Assembly: GCA_037074615.1 (NCBI GenBank)
Contig: CM073563.1
Span: 17,158,501-17,222,500, forward strand
DNA from: Leucaena leucocephala
Taxonomy: Eukaryota; Streptophyta; Magnoliopsida; Fabales; Fabaceae
Length of the DNA stretch: 64,000 nucleotides
Reading direction: 5' to 3'
Below, piece after piece: positions 1 through 10,845 of this stretch (position 1 is the stretch's first letter; each line of letters begins with the position of its first letter). The position numbers and the translations under genes were made by a program. Under the pieces are notes generated by a model. The model ran no database searches. It was not told the origin of the DNA and worked only from the letters and a program-made list of their open reading frames with translations.

Positions 1-695
1 TTTCCCAGTATTCCACTTACCTGCGACAGGTGGATGATGAGCGATGGATGACGGAAAGGATGATCAGGGGATTGAATACTACTCTGAAAGATAAGATGAC
101 CCCTCAACAATACCATCAGTTCAATAAAGCAGTAGAGGCCTGCAGAATTATTGAGAATAGTCTGAATCACCGGATGCTGATAAGACCGGTAAGCAGAGAG
201 AATGCTGCTCATGAGAGACCTAACCAAGATAGAAATGCAGCCAGTGGTAGTGGCTATAATAAGAAGAGAAAAAGGCAATGGCAGCAGAACCGAAAGCCTA
301 ACAGAGGAAACTATAGGGTTGACACAAATAATAGAGATCAGAGGTCTAGAGTATGTGACAAATATGGGAAGAACCATGGAGACAGACCATGCTTGATGGG
401 GCAAAATGTCTGTTACACATGTGGGAAGCCTGGACATTTCTCCAGGAGTTGTCCTCAAGCATCTGATTATCAAAGGCCGTGCACTCAAGGGCGAGTGTTT
501 GCAATGACAAGGGAAGAGGCACAAAGATCACCCGAGATGATCCAAGGTATCATCTATCTCAATAATCATGCTGTGATTGCTATGTTTGATTCGGGTGCAA
601 GTCATTCCTTTGTTTCTTATGAATGTGCTAAATGTTTGGGCCTTATAATTAGCAAGCTGCATTATGCCATGTGTCACAACCCCTATAAATGCTAA
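1..695 (+). pseudogene. gag: gag C-terminus and aspartic protease start (Tekay-like), partial
   Basis: The frame is already open at the window edge (SQYSTYLRQVDDERW precedes the first apparent start, a GTG), so this is the C-terminal part of Gag running into protease. A basic, Asn/Arg-rich stretch precedes a CCHC zinc knuckle (CYTCGKPGHFSRSC, about nt 410-452) that binds retroelement RNA. The protease active-site motif DSGASHSF follows at about nt 585-610. The frame then runs out in residues that do not fit protease and stops at 693-695. The normal continuation (VTTPINAKVVTSD) is in another frame starting near 670, so a small frameshift lies around 655-675. It cannot make a full Gag-Pol as it stands. 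Confidence 0.9.
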
Positions 696-3600
696 AGTAG
701 TTACATCAGATGTCTGCCTAAATAGTGTCATTCGATATGAATATTGTTGCACTACTCTTGACCTCATATGCATGCCATTCCATGAGATTGATGTCATAAT
801 TGGATTGAATTGGTTGTCTACCAATAATGTAATGCTGGATTGTAAGAACAAAACTCTAGTTCTTTGTCCACAAACCCCAAATGTGAATCCAGAGGTGAAA
901 CTGAATTTCCTGACGGAGGCTCAAGTGGATAGATATTTACAAAAAAGATGTCAGGGATATATGGTCTTCTTTTCTGTTCAAGCAGAAGTGGAAGAAGGAA
1001 TTGAAGCAATTCCTGTGGTCAGAGAATTTCCCGAAGTATTTCCGAAAGAGATTCAGGGATTGCCTCCAGAACGAGAAGTGGAGTTTGCAATTGACATTGT
1101 ACCTGGAGTTGGACCAGTATCTAAAGCCCCATATCGTATGCCTCCCAATGAGATGATTGAACTTAAAAAGCAGATAGAGGAGCTATTAGAGAAAGGTTTC
1201 ATCCGACCCAGTGTTTCTCCATGGGGTGCTCCAGTGTTATTCGTCAAGAATAAGGATGGCAGTCTCAGATTATGCATTGATTATCGGGAGTTGAATAAGA
1301 TTACTGTTAACAATAAGTACCCTCTTCCCCGAATTGATGATTTGTTAGACCAGTTGGTTGGAGCAAGCTTATTCTCTAAGATTGATCTGAGGTCAGGTTA
1401 TCACCAACTCAGAATCAAAGCAGATGATATTTCAAAGACTGCGTTCAGGACTCGATATGGTCATTTTGAATTTCTAGTGATGCCCTTTGGTCTGATGAAT
1501 GCACTTGCAATTTTCATGGATTACATGAATAGAATCTTCAGGCCTTACCTAGATCAGTTTGTGGTAGTTTTCATTGATGATATCCTAGTGTACTCCAAAT
1601 CTGCTGTAGAGCATGAAGAGCATTTGAGAATTGTTCTTAGTACTCTTAAAAAGAAATGACTCTATACTAAGCTTAGTAAATGTGAGTTTTGGCTGCAAGA
1701 AGTCAAATTTCTCGGTCATATCATATCCCATAAAGGGGTAGCTGTAGATCCTAGCAAAGTTGAAGCAGTGCTAAGCTGGGAACAGCCAAGGACAGTGACA
1801 GAGATCAAAAGTTTTCTGGGCTTAGCAGGGTATTATAGAAGATTTATTAAGGACTTTTCTCGAATTGCTCTATTGTTAACCAAGCTGACAAGAAAGAATC
1901 AGCAGTTCAAGTGGGATGAGAAGTGTGAGGCCAGTTTTCATGAACTAAAGCAAAGATTAACCATGACTCCTAGGCTGATTATTCTAGACCTAACTCAGAC
2001 TTATGTAGTCTACACTGATACTAGCAAGCAGGGGTTAGGATGTGTGTTTATGCAGCAAGGACGAGTGGTAGCCTATGCTTCTCGACAGTTAAAGCCACAT
2101 GAAGAGAATTATCCCACGCATGATCTGGAGCTTGCAGCGGTAGTTTATGCTCTCAAGATATGGAGGCACTACTTGTATGGAGCTACCATAGAACTGTACT
2201 GTGATCATAAAAGCCTAAAGTACCTGCAAGATCAGAAAGAATTGAACATGAGGCAACGGAGATGGATGGAATTTCTAAAGGATTATGATTTCCAGATCAA
2301 ATACCATCCAGGAAAAGCTAATGTAGTGGCCGATGCCTTGAGCAGAAAGGTGGTGCAGGTTGCTAGTCTCATGATCAAAGAGCTAGAACTGATAGAAGAT
2401 GTTCGAGATTGGAGTCCTCTGTATCAAATACAGACATCAAAAAGTTCTTATGGAGGAACACAGATTAAAGCTTTTATTGAGGATGAGATAAAAGAGGCTC
2501 AGGAGCAAGATAGGCTCGCTGAAATTTTCAAAGGTAAGCTGGAAAGAGGGGAAACTAAAAACTTTGATATGTCCCAAGATGGATTACTACGATTTAGGGG
2601 ATGACCATATATTCCCAATGCAATGGGATTGAGAGAAAAGATACTAGAGGAGGCACATAAAAGCAAGTATATAGTACATCCAGGTATGACCAAGATGTAT
2701 CATGATGTGAAGAGTTTATTTTGGTGGCCTGGATTAAAGAAAGATGTTGTAAATTATGTGTCCAAATGTTTGACATGTCAAAAGGTGAAAGTTGAGCATC
2801 AGAAGCCAGCAGGGAAATTACAACCACTAGAGATACCTGAGTGGAAATGGGACAGCATTGCCATGGATTTTGTTGAAGGACTGCCCATGACTCCTACTAA
2901 GCATGATGCTATATGGGTAATAATTGACCGATTAATGAAGTCGGCTCATTTCTTGGCAATCAATAAAAAGGATTCTCTAGAGAAGCTGGCGAAACTCTAT
3001 ATAAAAGAGATTGTTAGACTACATGGTATTCCCAGTAGTATTATTTCTAACAGAGATCCTCGGTTTACATCAAACTTTTGGCGAGCTTTACATAAAGAAA
3101 TGAACACTACTCTCAGATTTAGTACAGCCTACCATCCTCAAACAGATGGTCAATCTGAGAGAACGATCCAGACGCTTGAGGATATGTTGAGATCTTGTGT
3201 CTTGGATTTCAAAGGAAGTTGGGATGTCCATCTACCATTGATAGAGTTTGCCTATAACAACAGTTATTAGGCTAGCATTCAGATGGCTCCATTTGAAGCA
3301 CTTTATGGACAGAAGTGTAGATCTCCCTTATGCTGGGTAGAGTTGAGTGAAAGGAGGATGTTTGGTCCTGATCTAGTAGATCAGACAGCAGTACAGATTG
3401 ATAAGATCAGAAAAAGGCTATTAATAGCTCAAAGCAGACAGAAGAGTTATGCTGATGTTAGAAGGAAGCCGTTGGAGTTTGAAGAAGGAGAGCATGTATT
3501 CCTTAAGTTGACTCCAACGACAGGAGCCGGACGATCAATCAAAGTGAAGAAGCTGCATCCTAGATATATTGGGCCATTTCAGATCCTCTCAAGAGTAGGA

Positions 3601-3903
3601 TCAGTGGCTTATAAATTAGCTCTTCCTCCACATCTCAGCAAGATTCATGATGTGTTCCATGTTTCCCAATTAAAGAAGTATGTTCCAGATCCATCACATG
3701 TGATTGAGCAGGATGATATTGTACTGCGAGATGACCTAACTTATGAAGTTGGACCAGTACAGATAGTAGATAGAAAGGTCAAGCAGTTACAAAATAAGCA
3801 GATCCCTCTAGTTAAGGTGGTCTGGAAGGGATTAATAGAGAATGAAGCTACCTGGGAAGCAGAGGAAAGGATGAGAGAGATATACCCTGAACTATTTCCT
3901 TAG
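664..3903 (+). pseudogene. pol: pol: protease end, RT, RNase H, integrase, chromodomain; three in-frame stops
   Basis: One reading frame spans 664-3903 with stops at 1657-1659 (TGA), 2602-2604 (TGA) and 3268-3270 (TAG). RT shows RMPPNE, the LRLCIDYRELN block and the catalytic FIDDILVYS motif near 1570, and it continues in frame after the first stop. RNase H (YTDTSKQGLG near 2010, DHKSL, ADALSR near 2330) follows. Integrase has the H-H and CLTC zinc region (2680-2780), DFVEGLP near 2865, and GQSERT near 3150. The usual SDRDPRF block reads SNRDPRF (Asn codon 3049-3051), so one DDE aspartate is lost. The C-terminus (3750-3900) ends in a chromodomain (VKVVWKG..ENEATWEAEE), which in chromoviruses guides integration to heterochromatin. 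All three stops can be explained by C-to-T changes. Confidence 0.93.
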
Positions 3904-3942
3904 TATATATGTAATGTAAATTTCTAGGATGAAATTTATTTT

Positions 3943-3956
3943 AAGGGGGAGAAAAA
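3943..3956 (+). promoter_or_regulatory. Polypurine tract (plus-strand priming) of the Tekay-like element
   Basis: An unbroken purine run (AAGGGGGAGAAAAA) lies 40 bases after the pol stop and touches the LTR. It follows a GGATGAAATTTATTTTAAG stretch like the conserved 3' end of many plant Gypsy elements. It would prime plus-strand DNA synthesis. Confidence 0.85.
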
Positions 3957-6900
3957 TATCATATCCCCAATTTTCTGACCAGATGTACCTGTACAGTTTA
4001 TCTGCAATAGATATAAAATTCTTGGAATAAACTGTATCAGATTGCAAAAAGAAATGGAAGGATTAATAACTAAGGAAAGAATAGGGACCAAAATGTAAAT
4101 TGAAAAGTTTGAAGACAAAAAGTTGAAATAGAAATAAAAGGAGGGACCTAAATGCAATTGATGGAAAGTTCAGGGACTAAAGTGCAATTATTCAAAAGAT
4201 AAGGGACCTAAATGTAAATATGGAAAAGTTGAGCCAAAACAGGCCAAAAATGCCCGGAATCAGATCAGACCCAAATTTTATCAGTAGATAGACAAAAATA
4301 TTCCAGTCAGTTTAACGCAACACAGAATTTTGATTTGAGGTCCCGATTAATTGATATAAATTCCTGAAGTCAGAAGGAATTATTACAGTATTTTTCAGAT
4401 CTAAAAATCATATGAGACTTTATAGGAAATACATATATTTAATATATGAATTTATAAAATTGACAGAATCGGAAAAAGAATCCTGTAGAAGCCAAACCGG
4501 ATTTTTCAGTGAAATAAAATACCCGATAAATAGGATCGGGAGAGTTGTAACGTGAATTGGGCCATAAAGGTAATACAGGCAATAAGCCCATAATAAGTCC
4601 CAAATGGCGCCATTATAAGTCCATTAAGGTGATTGGACAGTTATGTGGGCCAGAGACCAGAGCAGTCCAGGAAAAGTATGAAATTACGAAAATGCCCCTG
4701 GATGCCCATACTGTACCAGTGATGGATGGAGGTCATTTTGGTCATTATGGATAGGCCAAAAATGTGGGACATAGTATAAATATGATTATATAGAGTCAAT
4801 ATATGCCCTGAGGCAGTGTAAAGAGGTGTGAAATGACGATTTTGCCATTAGGGTTAGTACAGTGCAGGAAATGACACTAAGGGTATTTTGGTCATTTCCC
4901 AAGGGATAGATGGCAGACAAATACTCAGTATAACATTTTCAATGATATGAGAAGCCTAGACATTAATTTCCAGGAAAGAATACATATCCTAATATATTAT
5001 AAAAAATTAGGAACAAAACACAGTCCGGTTGTTGTGAAACTGCACTGATCGGTACCGGATTGAACTGGAATTTCTCCAGAAGGTTCTTTGCATGGGCAGC
5101 ACGCCACCTAACCCTCTTAGGTGTCCCATGAGCTGTCCGACATGATGTAATAATTATTCTTTTTAGAAAAAGTAAAATCCAAGATTAAATGTGAGCCTTT
5201 AGATCAAATAGTAACCAAATCAATCTTGGCCATCCATTTCAACCCAAATTTCTCTATAAATACCCCCTATTCAGAACACTTCGGCATGCATGGTGAACCA
5301 TAGGGAAACTCTTGCAAAATTTCCATTCAACCAAGAAAGAAGAAACCAAAGTGAAGTAACAAGCAAGGTAATCATCTCCCTTGATCTTGAGCTTTGTTCT
5401 AGCAAGTTAGCTCACGGTTTTAAGGGGTTTTCATGCTATATTTCCCTTATGGTTGCTGTTGGAAGTGCTTCTCATATGTGGTTAAAATATGAGTTTTATG
5501 TTATGGATAGTTTAGACAAGCTTAAACAAGCTAGAATCAAGTGGTATAAGCTTCTGAATTCAAGTATGTTTGGATTTAGGGTTTTGTGTTCTTGCTGGTA
5601 CTGTATGTGGTACTGTTAATATGATGGAATTTCATGATTTTGATGCTTCCAATGAGTTTAAAATGGAAAGTTGTGGGGGGATAAAGTAGGAGAACAAGTA
5701 TTGGAAGCACTGGAATCAAAATGAGAATTTTTGGAAAACAAGAGCATGCATTTCGGTTTGGCACTGTAGCAATTGGTATGTTTTTATTTTGGAAATTCCG
5801 ATTTCATATTTGGATTCTACATTAAAAATTATGTGGAAATGAACCATGAGAATTTATTTTGGAAAGGTGGAAGTAGGAAACATAAATTAGAGAAAGAAAG
5901 GGAGCTAGTGAAAACCTAGTCTTGGATTTGATTTCAAGTTGAGTTATAACTTGATATTATGTTGTAATGGCTAGGTTTTGACATTTGTGAAGGAAGGAAA
6001 GCACTTCAAGAAGGTCTTGACCAAGATAGCTAAGAGGTAGCAAGGATACCTAACTATAACTCATGTTTGTTTAATTGTTTTGCTTACTTGTTGATTATGG
6101 TGTTTGGTTGAGCTTGAGCTTATGTCATCATGTTATGATGAAGTATGAATGATTGCAACTCCTTGCAAGTTATGTCATGACAATATGCATGTTAGAGTTT
6201 GCTTATGTACCATTATGAAGTAGCTCCCATCAAATGATAACATGTTAAGCATACAATTATTCATGCATGATATTATAGTTTGTGTAACTTGCTATTGGGA
6301 TTTCCATGAAATCTCATTACTTCCAAATGCATAACTATGTTTTAGGTGCTGGATCCTCTCAAGGGAAGAGAGTAAATGTTAATGATTAAGTTTGTATAAT
6401 AAGTTATATGACTCACATGACACTATGGGATGATATGCTAGCATGCAAGGTGTATGTTTCTGTAACTCTGTTGTGAAGCCATGGTGACGTGACGATGATT
6501 TTGATATGTAAACCAACAAGTTTTAGTATGAAATTTGGTGTGAAGTTAGATAAGATACAGATATTTAAATGGACACCAAGAACGACTTAATTGGATAAAT
6601 ATCCGAATTCTTATGATTTTCCAAAGTTGCAAGTAAGATCTGGAATTGAGATAAAACGAGTGCTGAGAGGCAGTGACGTTCACGCAATGATTTCTATATC
6701 AAATGAACGAATTTTTCTATAAACTTTGGTGAGCTTAAAGAGGATGTTTAGAGATTTAATTCCATATGTAACAAAGTTCATTTGGATAAGTAACCAAAGA
6801 GAAATGAATTTTTGAAGTTAAGCCAAGAAACTGGAACCTCCAGATTTTTACCAAATGAACAGTGATTTTTAACCAATAAACTGATTTCATTTGGACCGGA

Positions 6901-7164
6901 GAACCTCAGTTTCATATTTTTACCTCAAATATTTATGAAAGAGCTTTCATTATAAATTGGAACCACATTATTTTTATTTTTCTACAATTAATTATGAATT
7001 TTCAAAGTAGGGTACATGTTCTGGAATTACCAAATAAACAGTAACAATGAACAGTACACAAGAGCAAATCTTTGGAAATGGATGTTTTCAAAGCAAATGA
7101 GCATGTAATTGGTTCCAATCACTTCTAATGGAATATAATTGAGATTAAAAGTAAGGATGTGACA
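3957..7164 (+). repeat. 3' LTR of the Tekay-like element (about 3.2 kb)
   Basis: The LTR starts directly after the polypurine tract with TATCATATCC, which aligns with TGTCACATCC at 44,355, so the terminal TG has become TA. It ends in AGTAAGGATGTGACA at 7164, matching the other two family LTRs. The 5' part (about 4085-4215) has several degenerate copies of a 33-37-bp motif containing GGGACYWAAATGYAA, also present at 40,300-40,480 (minus) and 44,500-44,720. An open frame at 5290-5619 lies just downstream of the TATA box and has no recognisable domain. I regard it as leader sequence, not a gene. Confidence 0.88.
5255..5262 (+). promoter_or_regulatory. LTR TATA box
   Basis: TATAAATA followed by CCCCC. 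The same TATAAATACCC block occurs at the matching place in the LTR copies at 38,870-38,877 (minus strand) and 45,420-45,427. This is the likely core promoter of the retrotransposon. Confidence 0.75.
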
Positions 7165-7783
7165 TTCAATACCTCAAGTTTTATTCATTTAATTTATTGG
7201 TTCATGTACCTAATGACTCAATTACAATTAAATCCTTATATGACCAAATAATTTTTCAAAGGTAGAAGGATGAACAAGTTAAGATGTGCAATCAATTGGA
7301 TGTAAACATTATTATTTATTTAATAAATATTTATTATATTATTTTGCATATTTTTTACATAATAATGATTTACGAATAATTAATAAATTATTCTAAATGT
7401 CCCTAATCGATTATTATTGTGGGAATAATAATAAATTAAGAGTAGTATAATTTTAATTGATGATCATGCATGGAGATGCAAATTAAAGTCATATGTACTT
7501 GTCAGAGACTAAGACCCTAGACGAACCTATTATGAAATAGCTACATGTACTATGTCATAAGCGTACCTCATTCAAATATGTCATTGTACCCTAATACCTG
7601 AGATTACTACAGACACCTATATAAGGAATATTGTGCATTGACATGATCAAAAGTCAATTTTGCCTGAGTGATCATAAAGGTCATGATAGAGTATAGTGGG
7701 ATCTATATAGAGGAAAATGAGTAGTTAAGATAGAATTTGTCCCTCTCATTATGAGTGAGGTATGTCTGGGCCCTTCGATGGAT
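7165..7783. other. Non-coding stretch between two LTRs
   Basis: No plausible coding frame. AT-rich at 7290-7400. Together with the sequence right of 21,661 it is probably the older DNA into which the second Gypsy LTR inserted; I could not identify it. Confidence 0.4.
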
Positions 7784-8919
7784 TGTAAAATCCACCTAAA
7801 ACATAACTATTATTAATTATTTAGACATATTTTATACTAAATAAATTTTAAAACTATATTATAAGTGAAGTTGGTTTATTTCAAAAGAACTAACTATAGT
7901 AGAAAAGAGTTTTACTAAAATCTAAAAGAAACTCTACAATGGTTATAAAAATGACTTTTCTTAAAATTCAAATAATCAATATAGTATTAAAGTATGCATA
8001 ATGAAACTTACTATAGCAATATATAAGTATTCTACACATACATTCAAAGAATAATATTATACAATTGATATAGCTTTAATCAAGCCTCTGAAATTTTTTC
8101 TAGGGGTCCTAAAATGAGATAACCTGAAAAATATTAATAAAAATAGGGTGAGAAAAATGTTTCAGTAACCAGCAATTCTACTCATTATGTTTACTTACAT
8201 GTGCTCATGAGGTGTCAAGTGGGACATCATAAAGTACAATATATAGAAAATAATATATTATCATAATAAAATTAAATAGATAACCCACCCAAGTTTCTCC
8301 TATCAATCCAACTGAACTGCCTTATTCTAGCCACTGAACCCAAGAGTTAGTTATAACTGACCACTCAAAAAGCTAACGGATCAAGTGGTATGGATAGGCC
8401 AAAATCTACATAATATCTGACTAGACCATGGGTTTATTCCTCCTCGATAAATAGCTAGGGGTGTCGCAGCCCCTCGATAAACAGGTAGAGCACGCCCATA
8501 AGTAAACTGATGGGACAAAATCCAACCATCAAGCTCTAATGGAGGTTACACTACGTGATAGAAATACAACTTTATCATCATCAATCCCAATGTATAATAT
8601 TTAAGATAATCATATTAATCCAAATCCCAATAGCTTGATAATCAATAATATTAATAAATATTACAATAGAGTTTTCTCAATACAATAGCTTTCTTCAAAT
8701 GTCAATCTTAATATAACAAGTTTCAAATCTCAATTTAAACTTTTCAAATTAAACTTTAAGTCCCACAAGATTATTTTCAATAAAAATTATCAAACAAGTT
8801 TTCTCAATATAATCATATCAATATCAATATATTTATATATATATTAAATTACTCATAAACATTATATTAACACACATAACGAGTAGAAATTGGTTACCTT
8901 TCACCTAAATATATGAATA
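7784..8919 (-). repeat. Gypsy family-2 LTR, copy A, left part
   Basis: Starts TGTAAAATCCACCTAAAA and aligns along its length with the LTRs at 46,174-47,899 and 49,330-51,014. Shared blocks include TATTAATTATTTAGAC, the CCCCTCGATAAACA segment and CACATGGTAGAAATACAAC-like text. The rest of this copy lies at 21,235-21,661, because a CACTA element sits in the middle. Orientation is taken from copy B, whose polypurine tract lies on its right side, so the LTR reads right to left. The two parts add to about 1.56 kb. Confidence 0.85.
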
Positions 8920-9260
8920 CACTACTGTAAAAAAAGGCTTTATAAATCGGTTGAAAAGGGTATTCTACAGCGGACAATAATCGGTGTAGAAATAGACCAT
9001 GTAGAAAGTGTATACTTTTTAAACCAAGCAGTTTACTAGTGTAAAATGAGTAGAATTTAAATCGGTCCCTTTTAAAATCAGGAGTAGAATTTACTAATAT
9101 CTACATGGGTTATGTGAACAGATTAATTAATTTTTTATACCGATTGTGTTTATACCCGCTGTAGATTAATCAATTTTCTACACGTCACCATAAAGATAAC
9201 CGGTGTACATGTAATATTTACATGTTTTTTTATACCTGCCCGTATTCTTTGTTCAGTTTA
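8920..9260. repeat. CACTA 3' terminus and subterminal repeats
   Basis: Terminal CACTACTGTAAAAAAAGG is followed by scattered short motifs such as ATCGGTGTAGAA, ACCGATT, CGCTGTAGATTAATC and AACCGGTGTACATG in both orientations. Such motif clusters bind the element-encoded DNA-binding protein in En/Spm; here that role is inferred. Confidence 0.75.
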
Positions 9261-9679
9261 AATATATTTTTAAAAAATGACCCCTTCAATATTTCATTAA
9301 CCCCATCCCCTAAAGCTTTCAAGAATAAATTGTTCAAATATACAGACTTAAAGATAGTAGCAAAGATAGAGTTTAAGATAGCGGAGACAAATCTTTAATT
9401 TCTCATTATATTATTCATTTAATAAAATTCAATAAAAAATAAAATATTTGAAAAGAATTATAAAAAAATGTATTCTGTTAATGATAAATACTATTAAGAA
9501 GGAATGATTTGAACAAAAAAACTCATCCCAAATATTGTATAGGTCCTCAAAATCTTGTTCAAGAAATGGATCAGATTGATCAAATATTTGAAACATCAAA
9601 TTAAACTAAAAGAAATTAAGGCATTTCTAATATATATTAAATTGACAAGAAATATGAAATCATTAAAAACACAATTTAC

Positions 9680-10545
9680 CTCCTCAGTTGGGTCAATGCT
9701 ATTTAACAAGATGATATTGATCATGTATCTAATCAGGTAAAAGCCACATAAGTTGCTTTCTTTGGGATGCCTTTTACTCTGTAATATTAACATGAACAAA
9801 ATTATGTGTCATCAGTAAAAAATCGTAGAGCATAAGACTAAACACTTTTATTACCTTCGATGTGATCCATTCAGGGTCCATCACCAAGTTAGCTTTATTA
9901 AGACCCCTTGTAATTGCAAACATCCTCATAGCCCTATGACTAAAGTTATGAACTTAGTAACCCTTTTATTACAAAGATCGTATTTATTACAAACACTATT
10001 GTTCTGTAAGGAAGAAAACTCATGTATTTATAATCTTCTTGGCATCAACCGATGGCTTGTAGTGAAGGGAGCATAAGAAAAAAATTTTATAAGTGTGCTT
10101 ACATACTATGATCAATTGCCAATGATTGCTATAGAAATTAATTAAACAATAATAATTATTAGCATTAAGCAAATACAAAACTAGTATGAAATAAAATAAA
10201 ATATTATTATTCTTACTCATGCATATATGGTGCGAAGAAACAATCAATATCGGTTTCACTAAGCCTCTTTGAAATGTATTGAAGTCTTAAAGATTGCGAG
10301 GTCCATTTTGCATAAATCTAAAATGGGCATAGGAATCCAAACCGACCTTGTTTTCCCTTGGAAACCAACTCAGCTTGAATGTACCTACAGTTAATGCAAA
10401 TACGACATTAGTTAATGCAAAAACTCAGCAAACATGAATTTTGTTATTACATATATTTACATTTTAATTATACTTACATAAAAAATATTTGGATGCACCT
10501 TAGAATGGCTCTAGAAATTTTACAAATTTCAAAATTAACTTAATA
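9680..10545 (-). pseudogene. Ulp1-like (C48-type) cysteine protease carried by the CACTA element, several exons
   Basis: Ulp1 proteases cleave SUMO or related proteins; homologues are often carried by plant transposons. Reading right to left: an exon fragment near 10,545-10,476 ends at a GTAAGT donor. An exon at about 10,390-10,225 gives KGKQGRFGFLCP in one frame and ISKRLSETDIDCFFAPYMHE in another, so it has a frameshift. An exon from 10,128 to about 10,020 gives NHWQLIIVCKHTYK and CSLHYKPSVDAKKIIN, with the catalytic His codon at 10,122-10,124. A piece near 9,950-9,850 gives AMRMFAITRGLNK. The last exon, 9,778-9,680, has acceptor CAG and donor GT and gives KESNLCGFYLIRYM, with the catalytic Cys codon at 9,746-9,748. 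The usual Asp is not evident (LCSLHYKP). His and Cys blocks lie in the right order and spacing. Confidence 0.75.
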
Positions 10546-10576
10546 AGGATATATATATTATTATTATTGCAATAAA

Positions 10577-10670
10577 ATTTCAATGAGGAAGGAGTAGTCG
10601 AGTGGTCAGGGATAAAGCAGAGATTTATCGATGTCATGTTAGAGTTCAAGGAGCTACAAGAGGTAGGGTT
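10577..10670 (+). repeat. Possible tRNA-derived SINE head
   Basis: GGAGTAGTCGAGTGGTCAGG resembles a pol III A box, and GTTAGAGTTCAAGGAG, about 35 bases on, resembles a degenerate B box. A T-rich run follows. No flanking duplication was found, so this is tentative. Confidence 0.3.
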
Positions 10671-10731
10671 TTTTTTTTATTTTTTTGGCGTGTGAAATTA
10701 CAATACTACCCCTCTCCCCTTTTATGCTGAT

Positions 10732-10840
10732 CTCGTACCCCTATTCCTTCCATGTCTTCTGAAACTATCGGGGACACAGCATATGTTGTTCTCGTACCCC
10801 TATTCCTTCCATGTCCTATGAAACCATTGGGGACACAGTA
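10732..10840. repeat. Tandem duplication, 59-bp period
   Basis: Two adjacent copies begin CTCGTACCCCTATTCCTTCC at 10,732 and 10,791. They differ at a few sites (TCTTCTGAAACTATC versus TCCTATGAAACCATT). Confidence 0.8.
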
Positions 10841-10845
10841 GGAGA

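Larger units (their letters stand above)
1..7164 (+). mobile_element. Ty3/Gypsy retrotransposon, Tekay/Del-like chromovirus, 5' end outside window
   Basis: The element reads gag, protease, reverse transcriptase, RNase H, integrase, chromodomain, polypurine tract and 3' LTR, the Ty3/Gypsy order. A C-terminal chromodomain and a long LTR (about 3.2 kb) fit the Tekay (Del) chromovirus clade. The 5' LTR, primer binding site and N-terminal gag lie left of the window. Three in-frame stops, a gag/pol frame break and a mutated integrase residue make it inactive. Two more LTRs of this family are at 37,159-40,602 (minus) and 44,355-53,251 (plus, interrupted). The bases after the LTR end are TTCAA; the matching 5' target duplication cannot be checked here. 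Confidence 0.93.

Noticed and set aside
5290..5619. 109-codon frame just downstream of the LTR TATA box
   Set aside because: Within the LTR leader, no domain, and not evidently kept in the other two LTR copies.
10577..10670. Functional tRNA gene
   Set aside because: Only A-box and B-box-like pieces are seen; no clover-leaf arms or acceptor pairing could be drawn.
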